From Spirochaetota bacterium (GTDB lineage: Bacteria; Spirochaetota; Spirochaetia; Treponematales; Rectinemataceae), in contig JAKLFE010000013.1 of assembly GCA_022711355.1 (NCBI GenBank), positions 20,825 through 84,824 of the forward strand: a stretch of 64,000 nucleotides of DNA, given 5' to 3'. Shown here in pieces: positions 26,075-34,341 of this stretch (its first letter is position 1; every line of letters starts with the position of its first letter). A program made the translations under genes and the position numbers. The notes under the pieces are model-generated. The model ran no database searches. It worked only from the letters and a program-made list of their open reading frames with translations, and had not been told where the DNA came from.

Positions 26075-26983
26075 TCAGGCGGGCCCGGCAGCGCGGAAGC
26101 GCTGCATGGTGATCTCCCTCCCGCTCGCGTGGTGGCCGCTCGTGCCCTTCGCGGCGATCGCCTCGAGCCCCCCCGAGCTGGCGACGATGCCGGCGGCCTT
26201 GCTGAAGGAGCAGCCGCCCTCGCAGCGCATGCGCTTACGGCCGACCTTGACGAGGATGCGCGCGCGGGCGGCCTCGAGCTCGACCCGGTAGAGGTCCATG
26301 CACTCGGCCTCGCCGGCCCGGGCGAAGCCGACCAGGTAGATCCCTCCATCGGCCTGGGTCAGGAGGTTGATGGTCTGGTAGCTCGGGAACTCCTCGTCCA
26401 GCCAGCCCTCCCTGCAGGCCTCGTCCCAGGCCCAGGTCTCCCGGAAGGAGAAGCGCGAGGCGTGGATATCCCCCACGAGGGAGTAGAAGTCGATGGTCCT
26501 GCAATCCCAGCTGCCGGCGGCGAGGAGCCAGCCTCCCTCCAGGGGCGCGAGGCCCACCGCCCCGGCGGTCGAGGCGTGGCCGCGCCCCGCGCGCCGGACC
26601 GTCGGGCCCTCGAGGAGGCGGAGTCCTTCCGGCGCGAGCTCGTAGAAGCGGACTTCCGACGCGTCCTGGGCCGCGTTCTCGATGCCGACGGCGAGGATAT
26701 CGCCGACGATCTGGAAGCCGCCGGCGTGGTTCCAGGGGTAGTCGTCGAGGCAGATCACCTCGGCTACCCGGCCGCCCGAGGCGGCGAGGTCGGCGACCAC
26801 CAGGTAGGCCTTCTCGTTCGAGCTGCTCGTGATGTAGGCCCGCTCCGGGCCCGAGCCGGCGAGCTGGATGCCCTGGAAGTGTCCGCCGGGGAAGAGGGGC
26901 CTCCCGGATCGATCGATGGAGCAGAGGGTCCCCCGCTCGTCGATGGCGGCGAAGGACGCTTCGATATTAGCAAGTCGATCCAT
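26075..26983 (-). CDS. Uncharacterised protein, possibly beta-propeller-like
   Basis: 302 residues from the ATG at 26983, where AGGAGG lies upstream. No named family recognised. Recurrent strand patterns (AAIDERGTLCSIDRSG, AYLVVADLAASGGRVAEVIC, GWLLAAGSWDCRTIDFYSL, GGIYLVGFARAGEAECMDLYRV) suggest a propeller-type fold; no signal peptide. The motif GTTAGGCGCC sits between the ribosome site and the start codon. Upstream DUF2785 gene is 37 nt away. Confidence 0.65.
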   Translation of the reverse strand: MDRLANIEASFAAIDERGTLCSIDRSGRPLFPGGHFQGIQLAGSGPERAYITSSSNEKAYLVVADLAASGGRVAEVICLDDYPWNHAGGFQIVGDILAVGIENAAQDASEVRFYELAPEGLRLLEGPTVRRAGRGHASTAGAVGLAPLEGGWLLAAGSWDCRTIDFYSLVGDIHASRFSFRETWAWDEACREGWLDEEFPSYQTINLLTQADGGIYLVGFARAGEAECMDLYRVELEAARARILVKVGRKRMRCEGGCSFSKAAGIVASSGGLEAIAAKGTSGHHASGREITMQRFRAAGPA

Positions 26984-27020
26984 GGCGCCTAACCTCCTAT
27001 AGGGCAAGCCGCGGGCCGGC

Positions 27021-27836
27021 CTAGAACCTCGTCCTCCGCAGGAGGCTCTCGGCGATAGCCCTGATGCCCGGATCGTCGACGGCGAAGTAGAGGCTGCGCA
27101 GGAGGTTGCGCGCGTTGCCGCGCAGGACCTGCCGCCGCGGGATGTCCTCCGGCCGCTCGTACGCGACCAGGGTCGGGAGCCAGGCCGAGACCAGCTCGCG
27201 GCCCGCCTCGCCGCGCCGGAGGATGGGCGCTATCGCCGCGGCCGTGCGCTCGTCCTCGTTGTCCCTGAGGTAGCGCCCGCTCCCGAGGAACTTGGCCCGG
27301 ATCAGGACGAGGAGCTCCCCGAGCTCGGCGAGGCCGAGCTCGGGCCTCCCCGCCAGGAGGGCGAAGACGTCGGCCGTATGGGCGACCGAGTGCGCCCAAC
27401 CCTTGCCCGGGATGTAGCCTTCGAGGTCATTCTCGTCGGCATAGGCGCCGCAGACCCGCTCGAAGACCCGGGCCACCGCGCCGCGATCGAGGAAGGGCGC
27501 CTTCCCGTCCAGCTCGAGGACGAGGGCGACCAGGAGCATCGAGAAGGAGCGCGTGAACACCCCGTCGCCCTCGGCCTCGCCGATGCGCCAGCGGAGGAAG
27601 CGGTCGGAGAGGCAGGCCTCCAGGATGCCGCGTACCGTACCTTCCGGCAGCCTGCCCGCGGGGATCCAGGCCGCGAAGGCCTCGTAGATCAGGTCGTCGC
27701 GCAGGTAGCCGTCGGGATCGCCGAGGCGGGAGAGCATCTCCTCGACGAGGGGTTCGAGCTCGCCGCCGGGGGGGAAGGCGAAGGCGCGGGCCTTGATCGC
27801 CTCGAGCTCTCGGACAAGGTCCTCTTTCGTTCGCAT
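27021..27836 (-). CDS. DUF2785 family protein
   Basis: 271 residues, normal for DUF2785. Family-like blocks: LRDDLIYEAFAAWI, RSFSMLLVALVLELD, YADENDLEGYIPGKGWAHSVAHTADVF with the conserved GKGWAHSVAH segment, and YLRDNEDERTAAAI. All-helical cytoplasmic protein; function is unknown, though homologues often accompany transferases and resistance genes. 24 nt downstream of the methyltransferase gene, so likely in one operon with it. Confidence 0.85.
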   Translation of the reverse strand: MRTKEDLVRELEAIKARAFAFPPGGELEPLVEEMLSRLGDPDGYLRDDLIYEAFAAWIPAGRLPEGTVRGILEACLSDRFLRWRIGEAEGDGVFTRSFSMLLVALVLELDGKAPFLDRGAVARVFERVCGAYADENDLEGYIPGKGWAHSVAHTADVFALLAGRPELGLAELGELLVLIRAKFLGSGRYLRDNEDERTAAAIAPILRRGEAGRELVSAWLPTLVAYERPEDIPRRQVLRGNARNLLRSLYFAVDDPGIRAIAESLLRRTRF

Positions 27837-27860
27837 ATCGTACCGCCTTTTTACGCCGCC

Positions 27861-28655
27861 TTATTTCCGGGCGACGCAGAGGACGTGATGGGCGGCGCCG
27901 AGGAGGGAGGGGCGCTCGGAATGCCGGAAGGAGAACTCGATCCAGCGCTCCCGCGCCTCCGCCGGAAGGCTCAGGAGCTCCGGCTCGCGGAGGCAGCAGA
28001 TGCCCTCGGCGGAGGCCACCGACTCGACGCGGAGGCCGAATCCCTCGAGGTAGGCGCGCAGGCCCAGGGGCTCGACGAAGCGGGCGCGGGTGAAGCCCGT
28101 GTCGAAGTCGCTGTTCGCGCCCCGCGCGATGGTGCCCTCGAGCTCCTCCTCCCAGGCCGCGATCCGCTCGGGGTGCCGCTTGAGGAGGGAGAGGGCCTGG
28201 GCCATCTCGGTGATGAAGGCGAAGACCATGAAGCCGTCGCGCGCGACGAGCCGCCGGCACTCGGCGATGACCGCCGCTCGCTCCGCCTCGAGCTCGAGGT
28301 GGTAGAGGGGACCCATGCAGAGGACGCAGTCGAAGGACTCGTCCTCGAGCCAGGGCAGGCTCCGCGCGTCGCCGGCGGTCGCCCGCTCCAGCCGGAGGCC
28401 GAGCTCCTCCGCCCTGCGCCGGGCGAACTCGACGTTGCGCGGCGAGAGGTCGATGAGGCTGACCCGGTGCCCGAGCGAGGCGTAGTGGAGGGCATACCTC
28501 CCCGGCCCGCCCCCGAGGTCGAGGATCCGGCTCGCGGGCCGCAGGCGCCGCTCGATGTGCCGCTTCGAGAGCTCGAACTCCAGGGGATGGCGGTCCATCC
28601 GGGTCCACTCGATCTCCACCGCCCCGTCGTAGTAGTCCCGCACCAGGTCGGACAT
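27861..28655 (-). CDS. SAM-dependent methyltransferase (class I)
   Basis: 264 residues from the ATG at 28655, preceded by GAGGGAG. Motif I ILDLGGGPGRYALHYASLGH, acidic motif II VSLIDLSPRNVEFAR, motif III LPWLEDESFDCVLCMGPLYHL and motif V are clear. The GPLYHL block is typical of small-molecule methyltransferases of the UbiE/COQ5-like group. Substrate unknown. First gene of a short operon with DUF2785. Confidence 0.9.
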   Translation of the reverse strand: MSDLVRDYYDGAVEIEWTRMDRHPLEFELSKRHIERRLRPASRILDLGGGPGRYALHYASLGHRVSLIDLSPRNVEFARRRAEELGLRLERATAGDARSLPWLEDESFDCVLCMGPLYHLELEAERAAVIAECRRLVARDGFMVFAFITEMAQALSLLKRHPERIAAWEEELEGTIARGANSDFDTGFTRARFVEPLGLRAYLEGFGLRVESVASAEGICCLREPELLSLPAEARERWIEFSFRHSERPSLLGAAHHVLCVARK

Positions 28656-28935
28656 GTGCGTAGCTCCCTCCCTCGCCGCGGAGCGGCGGTCGCGCACGGT
28701 ACGTCGCCTCCTTGAACCGCTCGCCAAAGTCAAGGCCGCCAGAGATAGTATCACTGGTCGCATCGCTCCGTCACTCCGCTTCGCCAGGATCATCCGGGCG
28801 TCGCAGCCCCGACTCCGGCAAAGGGGCGAGCGCTGATCGCCTTGGGGCATGGCCCCCGGCCGGACTTCGCCAGCCGCATCCCGGGACACCGTTTCTCCTC
28901 GAGCAGCCTGCCGAGGGGTATCGGGGAAAAAATAC
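28656..28935. other. Intergenic region upstream of the MarR operon
   Basis: About 280 nt without a supported gene between divergent genes. The left part holds the leader of the methyltransferase gene. No conserved small protein or structured RNA was seen apart from short GC palindromes. GC falls sharply towards 28930, where the MarR promoter begins. Confidence 0.5.
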
Positions 28936-28965
28936 TTGACAGTGTCATGTAAATGTCCTTAGTAT
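28936..28965 (+). promoter_or_regulatory. Sigma70-like promoter with overlapping MarR-type palindrome
   Basis: TTGACA (28936-28941) and TAGTAT (28960-28965) are separated by 18 nt. The -35 box overlaps the perfect inverted repeat TGACA-G-TGTCA (28937-28947), a plausible operator for the MarR regulator. The -10 ends 6 nt before the GTG at 28972, so the transcript is likely leaderless. Confidence 0.65.
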
Positions 28966-28971
28966 GGCTGC

Positions 28972-29424
28972 GTGGACGCACCTAAGGGGATCGTGGCCGA
29001 TATCCGGGCATTCAATCGCTTCTACACAGGCGTGCTCGGCCTGCTCGATAGGCACTTCCTGAGGAGCCGGTACTCGCTCACCGAGGTCCGCGTCCTGTAC
29101 GAACTGGCCCACAATGAGGATTGCGCCGCCAAGACGATCCTGGCTGCGACGGGCCTGGACCAAGGCTATCTCAGTAGGATCCTCAACTCGTTCATAAGGA
29201 AGGGCTTGCTGGAAAGGAACCGATCGCCCGAAGACGGGCGCTGCGGCATCCTCGCCCTGACCCGCGAAGGCCGGGCATGCATAGCGGCGATCGAGGCGGA
29301 GCAGGTTGCGGCTATCGATACGCTGGTTCGAGCGTTGACGACCGAGGAGAGGCGCGAGCTCGTCCGGAACATGAACCGGATACAGGCTCTCCTGAAAGGC
29401 TCCGGGACCAGAAAAGGAGGGTAG
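28972..29424 (+). CDS. MarR-family transcriptional regulator
   Basis: 150 residues from GTG at 28972. Winged-helix MarR fold: LLDRHFLRSRYSLTEVRVLYEL, recognition helix TILAATGLDQGYLSRILNSF and wing LERNRSPEDGRCGILALTREG. MarR proteins usually repress their own operon until a ligand binds. It overlaps no gene, but its TAG is followed in the same frame by AGC and then the ATG of the acetyltransferase. In many bacteria MarR and GNAT of this kind form one fused protein. Confidence 0.9.
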   Translation: MDAPKGIVADIRAFNRFYTGVLGLLDRHFLRSRYSLTEVRVLYELAHNEDCAAKTILAATGLDQGYLSRILNSFIRKGLLERNRSPEDGRCGILALTREGRACIAAIEAEQVAAIDTLVRALTTEERRELVRNMNRIQALLKGSGTRKGG

Positions 29425-29427
29425 AGC

Positions 29428-29940
29428 ATGGAGGCTATGACGGCCAAGGACGTGGCAATTCGGAGCGAGCTGAAGCCGGGGGATCTCGGGTACCTGATCC
29501 ATCTGCACGGCCTGCTGTACGCCCGCGAGTACGGCTATGGTCTCGGCTTCGAGTCCTATGTCGCCGAGGGGCTCTGCGAGTTCTGCTCCCGCTACGATCC
29601 CGATGCAGACAGGCTGTGGATCTGCGAGGCCGGGGGGCGCATGGTCGGATCCCTCTTCGCCATGCACCGCCCCGAGGCCGCGCAGCTACGCTACTTCCTG
29701 GTCGATCCGGCGTATCGCGGTCAAGGGCTCGGGACCCGGCTCATGGGCTCGTGCATGGATTTCCTCCGCGAGCGCGGCTATGCGAGAGCCTACTTATGGA
29801 CGACGGACGAGCTCATCGAGGCGGCCAGGATCTACGAGCGCTTCGGGTTCAGGCTGGGGGAGGAAAGGGAATCGACCACCTTCGGCAAGCGCCTGGTGGA
29901 GCGGCGATACCAGGTGGAGCTCCGCTCGCCGACGCCATGA
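29428..29940 (+). CDS. GNAT-family N-acetyltransferase linked to MarR
   Basis: 170 residues. The acetyl-CoA pyrophosphate loop is DPAYRGQGLGTRLM, and LWTTDELIEAARIYERFGFRL forms the usual C-terminal acetyl-CoA/substrate segment. N-terminal block HGLLYAREYGYGLGFESYV is typical of the GNAT half of MarR-GNAT proteins. GGAGGG just before the MarR stop gives it its own ribosome site. The substrate is unknown. The downstream D-aminoacyl-tRNA deacylase raises the idea that it acetylates a D-amino acid or related toxic amine (inference). Confidence 0.9.
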   Translation: MEAMTAKDVAIRSELKPGDLGYLIHLHGLLYAREYGYGLGFESYVAEGLCEFCSRYDPDADRLWICEAGGRMVGSLFAMHRPEAAQLRYFLVDPAYRGQGLGTRLMGSCMDFLRERGYARAYLWTTDELIEAARIYERFGFRLGEERESTTFGKRLVERRYQVELRSPTP

Positions 29941-29953
29941 CGGAGGTGGAACC

Positions 29954-30952
29954 ATGGGAGGACTCAAGAGAGCGGTGTACTTCTTCTGCGCCGACGCCAT
30001 AGATAAGGTCGCGGGCAACGTGCTCGAAGCAGCGCGAGAGTTGTTCCAGCTGGAGGACGCGGGGACTGCTGTCGACGGCTGGCCGGTGCTCAAGGCGTCG
30101 CATAGATCGGGCGAGGAATTCCACTTCGTCAGGACGGCTAAGGTCGTGAGCCACGACTACCCGCACTACCTGCCTATATTATGCGATCTTTTCGGCGACT
30201 TCGACATCGCGGGAGTCGTTACCTGGCACGGCGGCCAGAACGCCCCGCCGCGCGTGCTGACCACCCATACTACCGGTGACGTGGCATCCGGCAATTTCGG
30301 TCCCGCCGATCCGGCCAGGATGCGAGCGCTGGTTCTGGCGTTGGAGAAGAACCGCATCGAGTCGGGCCTCGACGGCTTCCGCACCTTGACCGAGGCTACG
30401 CATTGGTCAGGTATGGTTTACGATGGTGGACCGCCCGAGCTGCTTCCCCGATACGGAGTACCGCTCCTCGACATCGAGATCGGCAGCGAGCCGGAGTCAT
30501 GGGCGGATCCCGTCGCCGGGAGAGCGATCGCCCGTTCCCTGGCGGGAATATTCGAGCACGACGGGGCCCGGGTACGGAATCTCCTATGCGCTGGGGGAGT
30601 GCACTTCGAGCCGGCCTTCGTAGGCGCCGTCCTCGATCGAGCCGGTCCGGTCGCCTTTGCCGTATCCCACATCCTCGCTAATCAATGGCTCATCTCTGGA
30701 GGCTACGACGCCTCGACCGGGCTGCGCAAGCTAGAATCATGCGTCGCATCGATACGGGGAGGAATAGACGGAATAGTCTTCCACGACAACCTGAAGGGGC
30801 CGTACAAGGATAGTCTCCGAGAGCTCGGGAGGAAGCTGGGAATACCCGCTTTCAAGCACCAGGCGCTGAGGGATCCAGGTGCGATCAAGTGGGTTGATAG
30901 ATCGCCTAACGCCTCTGATGGTATAATCGGCCCGACGCTGGCGCGGAGCTAG
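29954..30952 (+). CDS. D-aminoacyl-tRNA deacylase, archaeal/plant DTD2 (GEK1) type
   Basis: 332 residues from the ATG at 29954, with GGAGGTGG upstream. Conserved blocks of the DTD2/GEK1 family appear in order: WHGGQNAPPRVLTTHTTGD (His105), NFGPADPARM, LTEATHWSG (residues 145-153, where archaeal proteins read EATHHGP), LLDIEIGSEPESWAD (EIGS 175-178), AGGVHFEP (214-220, GGGHYAP in archaea) and VSHILANQW. The enzyme hydrolyses D-aminoacyl-tRNAs and, in plants and archaea, aldehyde-modified ones. This family is known mainly from archaea and land plants, so its presence in a bacterial MarR-GNAT operon is unusual. Lower GC than the core supports transfer. Confidence 0.82.
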   Translation: MGGLKRAVYFFCADAIDKVAGNVLEAARELFQLEDAGTAVDGWPVLKASHRSGEEFHFVRTAKVVSHDYPHYLPILCDLFGDFDIAGVVTWHGGQNAPPRVLTTHTTGDVASGNFGPADPARMRALVLALEKNRIESGLDGFRTLTEATHWSGMVYDGGPPELLPRYGVPLLDIEIGSEPESWADPVAGRAIARSLAGIFEHDGARVRNLLCAGGVHFEPAFVGAVLDRAGPVAFAVSHILANQWLISGGYDASTGLRKLESCVASIRGGIDGIVFHDNLKGPYKDSLRELGRKLGIPAFKHQALRDPGAIKWVDRSPNASDGIIGPTLARS

Positions 30953-30980
30953 GGTATCCTTTCCAAGCGAGACACCTATC

Positions 30981-31562
30981 CTATCTCCCCCTCGTCCCGA
31001 GCCTGAAGCGAACGACGCAGTAGATCAGGAGGTCGACGAGGAAGATGTAGACGATGAAGCCGCTGTTGGCGAAGGTCCAGGACTCCAGGGTCAGGAGGGT
31101 CAGGACGACGCCGACGCAGGTCGCCAGCCAGGGCCAGGCGAGCTCGGTCTCCGGGTGCCGGTAGGCCTTGACGAGGGTCGGGAGGGCGGCCAGGGCGTCG
31201 GCCAGGATGCTCAGGAGGATGGCCAGGTTGCCGACCTTCGTGATCAGCCAGAGGGCCAGGCCGAGGAGGGAGAGGAAGCCGCAGGCCAGGTCGAAGCGGC
31301 TGACCTTCCACTCGGCCTTCCTGTTGATGAAGGTGGCGGCGAAGGTCAACAGGGGGAGGAAGCCGGTGCTGAAGGTCATGAGGGCCTCGAGGCCCACCCC
31401 CTGCTGGACCTGGGCGGCGAAGGCTATCATCGGGACGATGGACCAGAGGAGGAATGAGACCCGGTTCGGCTTGACCCTGCCCCTGAGCGTATCCCCGAGG
31501 TAGGCGACCGCGCCTCCCGAGCCGATGAGGGTGCCTACCAGGACGAAGTTTTTATCCAGCAT
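30981..31562 (-). CDS. Uncharacterised multi-pass membrane protein
   Basis: 193 residues with about six hydrophobic helices, such as FLLWSIVPMIAFAAQVQ, LACGFLSLLGLALWLITKV and FIVYIFLVDLLIYCVV. The pattern VKPNRVSFLLWSIVPMIAF at the first repeat loosely resembles PQ-loop/SWEET-type proteins, which is only a guess. A long palindrome lies 29 nt upstream of the start. Convergent with the deacylase gene. Confidence 0.65.
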   Translation of the reverse strand: MLDKNFVLVGTLIGSGGAVAYLGDTLRGRVKPNRVSFLLWSIVPMIAFAAQVQQGVGLEALMTFSTGFLPLLTFAATFINRKAEWKVSRFDLACGFLSLLGLALWLITKVGNLAILLSILADALAALPTLVKAYRHPETELAWPWLATCVGVVLTLLTLESWTFANSGFIVYIFLVDLLIYCVVRFRLGTRGR

Positions 31563-31590
31563 CGCTTGCTCCCGACGCGATGGTAGAGTC

Positions 31591-31617
31591 TATCTATGAC
31601 AGGGCCTGTCATAGATA
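31591..31617. promoter_or_regulatory. 27-nt perfect palindrome (13-bp arms), candidate operator
   Basis: TATCTATGACAGG (31591-31603), one central G, then CCTGTCATAGATA (31605-31617). It lies upstream of the membrane-protein gene (start 31562) and downstream of the TPR gene. Its TGACAG half resembles the TGACA half-site in the MarR promoter at 28937. Operator or stem-loop; no U-run follows, which favours an operator. Confidence 0.55.
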
Positions 31618-31664
31618 TTCCGCGGCCCCGCGAGAATCGCCGGAAGGCCGAGGCGCGCCTAGGC

Positions 31665-32570
31665 TTACTTCCTCAGCTCGGCCAGGCGGCGATTGGCGCG
31701 GTCGACGAGCTGGCGGTTCGGCGCGGCGAGGAGGAGCTCGTAGAACCTGATCGCCGCGGCCTTGTCGCCCTTGACCTCGTTGAGGTAGGCCAGGTTGCCG
31801 ATCACGACGTAGTCCGAGCCGTCGAGCTCGTAGGCCTTCAGGAAGGAGCGCTCGGCGCTCGGGAGGTCGCCCAGCTGGGCGTGGGCCAGTGCGTTGTCGT
31901 TGTAGGCGACGACGCTGTCCGGGCAGGAGGCGATCAGCCGGGCGCTCAGGTCCCGCGCGTAGCCGAGGGCCTCGGGGCTCTGGAGCTCGAACCACTCGCG
32001 GATGTAGTCGTGCAACGCGTCGATGAAACCGGCCCGGCCGTCCTCGAAGGGGAGGCCGTCGCTCCAATACCAGGCGCCCCGGTTCGCGTCGTGCCGCTCG
32101 AGGGTCCTGATCAGGTAGTCCTTCTCGGCCTCGTAGGCGCGGAGCTCGGCGAGGAGGCGGGTCTTGCCGAAGCGCATGTCCAGGCGGTCGGGGGCCCGCT
32201 GCAGCCCCTCGTTGATCACCGCGAGGGCCTTCCCGGCGTACTCGGGGTCGTAGTCGACCTCGCCGTACATATAGCCGACCTTCTTCCCGGTATCGCTATC
32301 GGCTATCTCGAAGTAATCGCCCTTCCTCGGCGGTTTCTGCCCCCCGAAGACGATCCGCTCGCTCCGCGCCATGTTGAGGTAGTAGTTGAAGAAGCCGATG
32401 CAGAGCTCGGGATCCTCCGGAGCCTTGGACTTCCAGGACTCGAGGTAGGACTGCAGCTCCTCCATCTTGCCGTCGTTGAGGAGCTTGATGTAGCCCGCCT
32501 TGTCCTCGGCCGCGCCGGCGGCCATAGCCAGGGCCAGCAGCGCCGCCCCGAGCAGCATTCGCTTTCTCAT
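31665..32570 (-). CDS. Secreted tetratricopeptide-repeat-like protein
   Basis: 301 residues. Signal peptide MRKRMLLGAALLALAMAAGA. TPR-like repeats near the C-terminus (VVAYNDNALAHAQLGDLPSA, YVVIGNLAYLNEVKGDKAAA) plus a helical N-terminal part. Probably a periplasmic scaffold; partner unknown. Stand-alone gene with no operon neighbour. Confidence 0.75.
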   Translation of the reverse strand: MRKRMLLGAALLALAMAAGAAEDKAGYIKLLNDGKMEELQSYLESWKSKAPEDPELCIGFFNYYLNMARSERIVFGGQKPPRKGDYFEIADSDTGKKVGYMYGEVDYDPEYAGKALAVINEGLQRAPDRLDMRFGKTRLLAELRAYEAEKDYLIRTLERHDANRGAWYWSDGLPFEDGRAGFIDALHDYIREWFELQSPEALGYARDLSARLIASCPDSVVAYNDNALAHAQLGDLPSAERSFLKAYELDGSDYVVIGNLAYLNEVKGDKAAAIRFYELLLAAPNRQLVDRANRRLAELRK

Positions 32571-32616
32571 GCCAGACTCCTCCGGCCATCACCATACCCG
32601 GCCGCGGCGCGGGAGT

Positions 32617-33111
32617 CTAGCCTGCATTCCGCCCGTAGGCCTCCTCGAGCCTCGCGAGGTCGAACTTCTTCATCGCCATGTAGGCCTCGGTCACGCGCTT
32701 GCGCTGCTCCGGGCTGCCCTTTTGCAGCATCTCGTTGAGCCGCTCGGGCAGGATCTGCCAGGAGAGGCCGAACCTGTCCTGGAGCCAGCCGCACTGCTCG
32801 GCCTCCGGGCGGGCCGACAGGCGCTCCCAGTAGTAGTCGATCTCGGCCTGGCTCGCGCATTCGACGGTGAAGGAGACCGAGGGGTTGAAGGCGAACTCCG
32901 GTCCGGCGTTGAGGGCCAGGAAGGGCGTGCCCCTGATCTCGAACTCGATGGCCACGATGTCGCCGGCCTTGTGCCCCGTGATCTCCTCGCCCACCTCGGT
33001 GTAGCGATCCATCGAGAGGATCCTGCCGTCCTTGAAAACCGACAGGTAGAAATCGACCGCCTCCTTGGCGGTATTGTTGAACCAAAGGCAGGGAACGATC
33101 CGTCTCGCCAT
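32617..33111 (-). CDS. VOC/PhnB-like protein (3-demethylubiquinone methyltransferase-like fold)
   Basis: 164 residues. Starts MARRIVPCLWFNNTAKEAVDF, then FKDGRILSMDRY, GTPFLALNAGPEFAFNPSVS and CGWLQDRFGLSWQILPERL, all family hallmarks of PhnB-like glyoxalase-fold proteins. The ATG at 33111 follows a near-perfect AAGGAGG. Despite the historical name, the activity of these small VOC proteins is usually unknown; many are linked to resistance. Confidence 0.9.
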   Translation of the reverse strand: MARRIVPCLWFNNTAKEAVDFYLSVFKDGRILSMDRYTEVGEEITGHKAGDIVAIEFEIRGTPFLALNAGPEFAFNPSVSFTVECASQAEIDYYWERLSARPEAEQCGWLQDRFGLSWQILPERLNEMLQKGSPEQRKRVTEAYMAMKKFDLARLEEAYGRNAG

Positions 33112-33476
33112 GGAAAACCTCCTTGCGCGCGTCGAGGGCGGCCCGGTCGTAGCAGAGGCTCCGCCTGAGCCGCGGGCTCCCCGCCCGTCTCCCCCATCCC
33201 GAGCAGGGAGAGGAGCTCCCTCACCTCACGCGCATCGAGCCTCGGCTGCGCCTTCATTGCTAGGCCTTCTATTATATATAAAAATACTAATATAAGAGGG
33301 CCCGATCAAGGCGTGGTCGGGGAGGATCTGGAGCGGAATCGCGGCAAAAAAGCGGCCTCTACGTACCAGCACGGATGACGCAGGCGGCTCGATGGGGTAG
33401 TCCTTCCCCCGCATCGACGGCCCGCGATCTCGTGGTCGATCCTGACCGCCCCGCTTCGGGGAGAGGAGTACCAGGT
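33112..33476. other. Intergenic region with AT-rich promoter-like segment
   Basis: 365 nt between divergent genes. An AT-rich stretch at 33268-33298 (TATTATATATAAAAATACTA) is the likely divergent promoter region for the VOC gene and the lipoprotein gene. No convincing protein or RNA gene was seen; the open frames here lack family features. Confidence 0.45.
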
Positions 33477-34280
33477 ATGGCATCACGCAGCGCTCTTTAC
33501 CCGCTCATCGTCGCCCTCGGCCTGCTCGCGGCCGCCTGCTCCAGCGGAGGCGGGGGCTCGCAGCGGGTCGGGCTGGCCGATCCGCGCTTCGGCTACATCG
33601 CCCCGAAATGGGATACGAAGGTCAGGAGCCTGGACATGCACGACTACTGGCTGAGCTTCTCGGGCGGCATCGTCGATCGCAGGGGCGCGAACTACTACCT
33701 CCTGCCGAAGTCCTCGGGCGGAGCGAGCTGCTCCGACCGCTTCCGCGCCGCGTCGGACTATTTCCAGGCCTGGTGCGGCGTCTACACGGTCGAGGACGAC
33801 GCGAGCGGCGCCTACGCGATCAACGAGAGCGGCGAGGTGGATATACAGGCCATACTCGAGCTGGCCCAAGCCGATCAGAACGCCTGGCTTGCCGCCTACG
33901 GAGATACGAGCGGCAGCGCCTGGGGCGACGTGACCATGTATAGCGTCGAGGAGGCCGAGATCGACGGATGCGCAGGCTGGAAGATCTCCGGACCGATGAA
34001 CTCGAACGTCGACGTGGGAACGGGCAATCCCGCGACGGGCCTCGAGCCCCTCGCATTGCCGGATGAGAGCCTGTGGATCGACGATGTCGGCTCCCACCAG
34101 CTGGTGTCGCTGAACGGCGTCTTCTACGTCTGGCACTCGGCGGAGACCAAGGAGCTGAACGTGGCCTACTACAACGGCGTGGTCTACCTGGATAAGCACT
34201 CCGCCTGGCATAACACCCTCCCGAAGGTCCAGGCCGAGCTGGAGCAGATGGCCAGGGCCATCAGCGTCTACGAGGAATGA
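33477..34280 (+). CDS. Uncharacterised lipoprotein
   Basis: 267 residues from the ATG at 33477, with GAGAGGAG upstream. Type II signal peptide with lipobox LLAAAC followed by SSGGGGS linker, so the mature protein is lipid-anchored. The remainder is unrecognised, with aromatic-rich strands (MHDYWLSFSGGIVDRRG, GVFYVWHSAETKELNVAYYN) and four Cys that could form disulphides. No neighbour hints at a function. Confidence 0.72.
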   Translation: MASRSALYPLIVALGLLAAACSSGGGGSQRVGLADPRFGYIAPKWDTKVRSLDMHDYWLSFSGGIVDRRGANYYLLPKSSGGASCSDRFRAASDYFQAWCGVYTVEDDASGAYAINESGEVDIQAILELAQADQNAWLAAYGDTSGSAWGDVTMYSVEEAEIDGCAGWKISGPMNSNVDVGTGNPATGLEPLALPDESLWIDDVGSHQLVSLNGVFYVWHSAETKELNVAYYNGVVYLDKHSAWHNTLPKVQAELEQMARAISVYEE

Positions 34281-34341
34281 GCGGCGCTCGGGACGCGCGG
34301 GGCGAAGCGGCGAGGACGGGCCCCGCGTCCCCCGCGCTGCC

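Noticed and set aside
32691..33257. 188-codon frame starting MKAQPRLDAREVREL upstream of the VOC gene
   Set aside because: Runs out of frame through the VOC gene, which has a near-perfect ribosome site and clear family match; the start region shows no domain.
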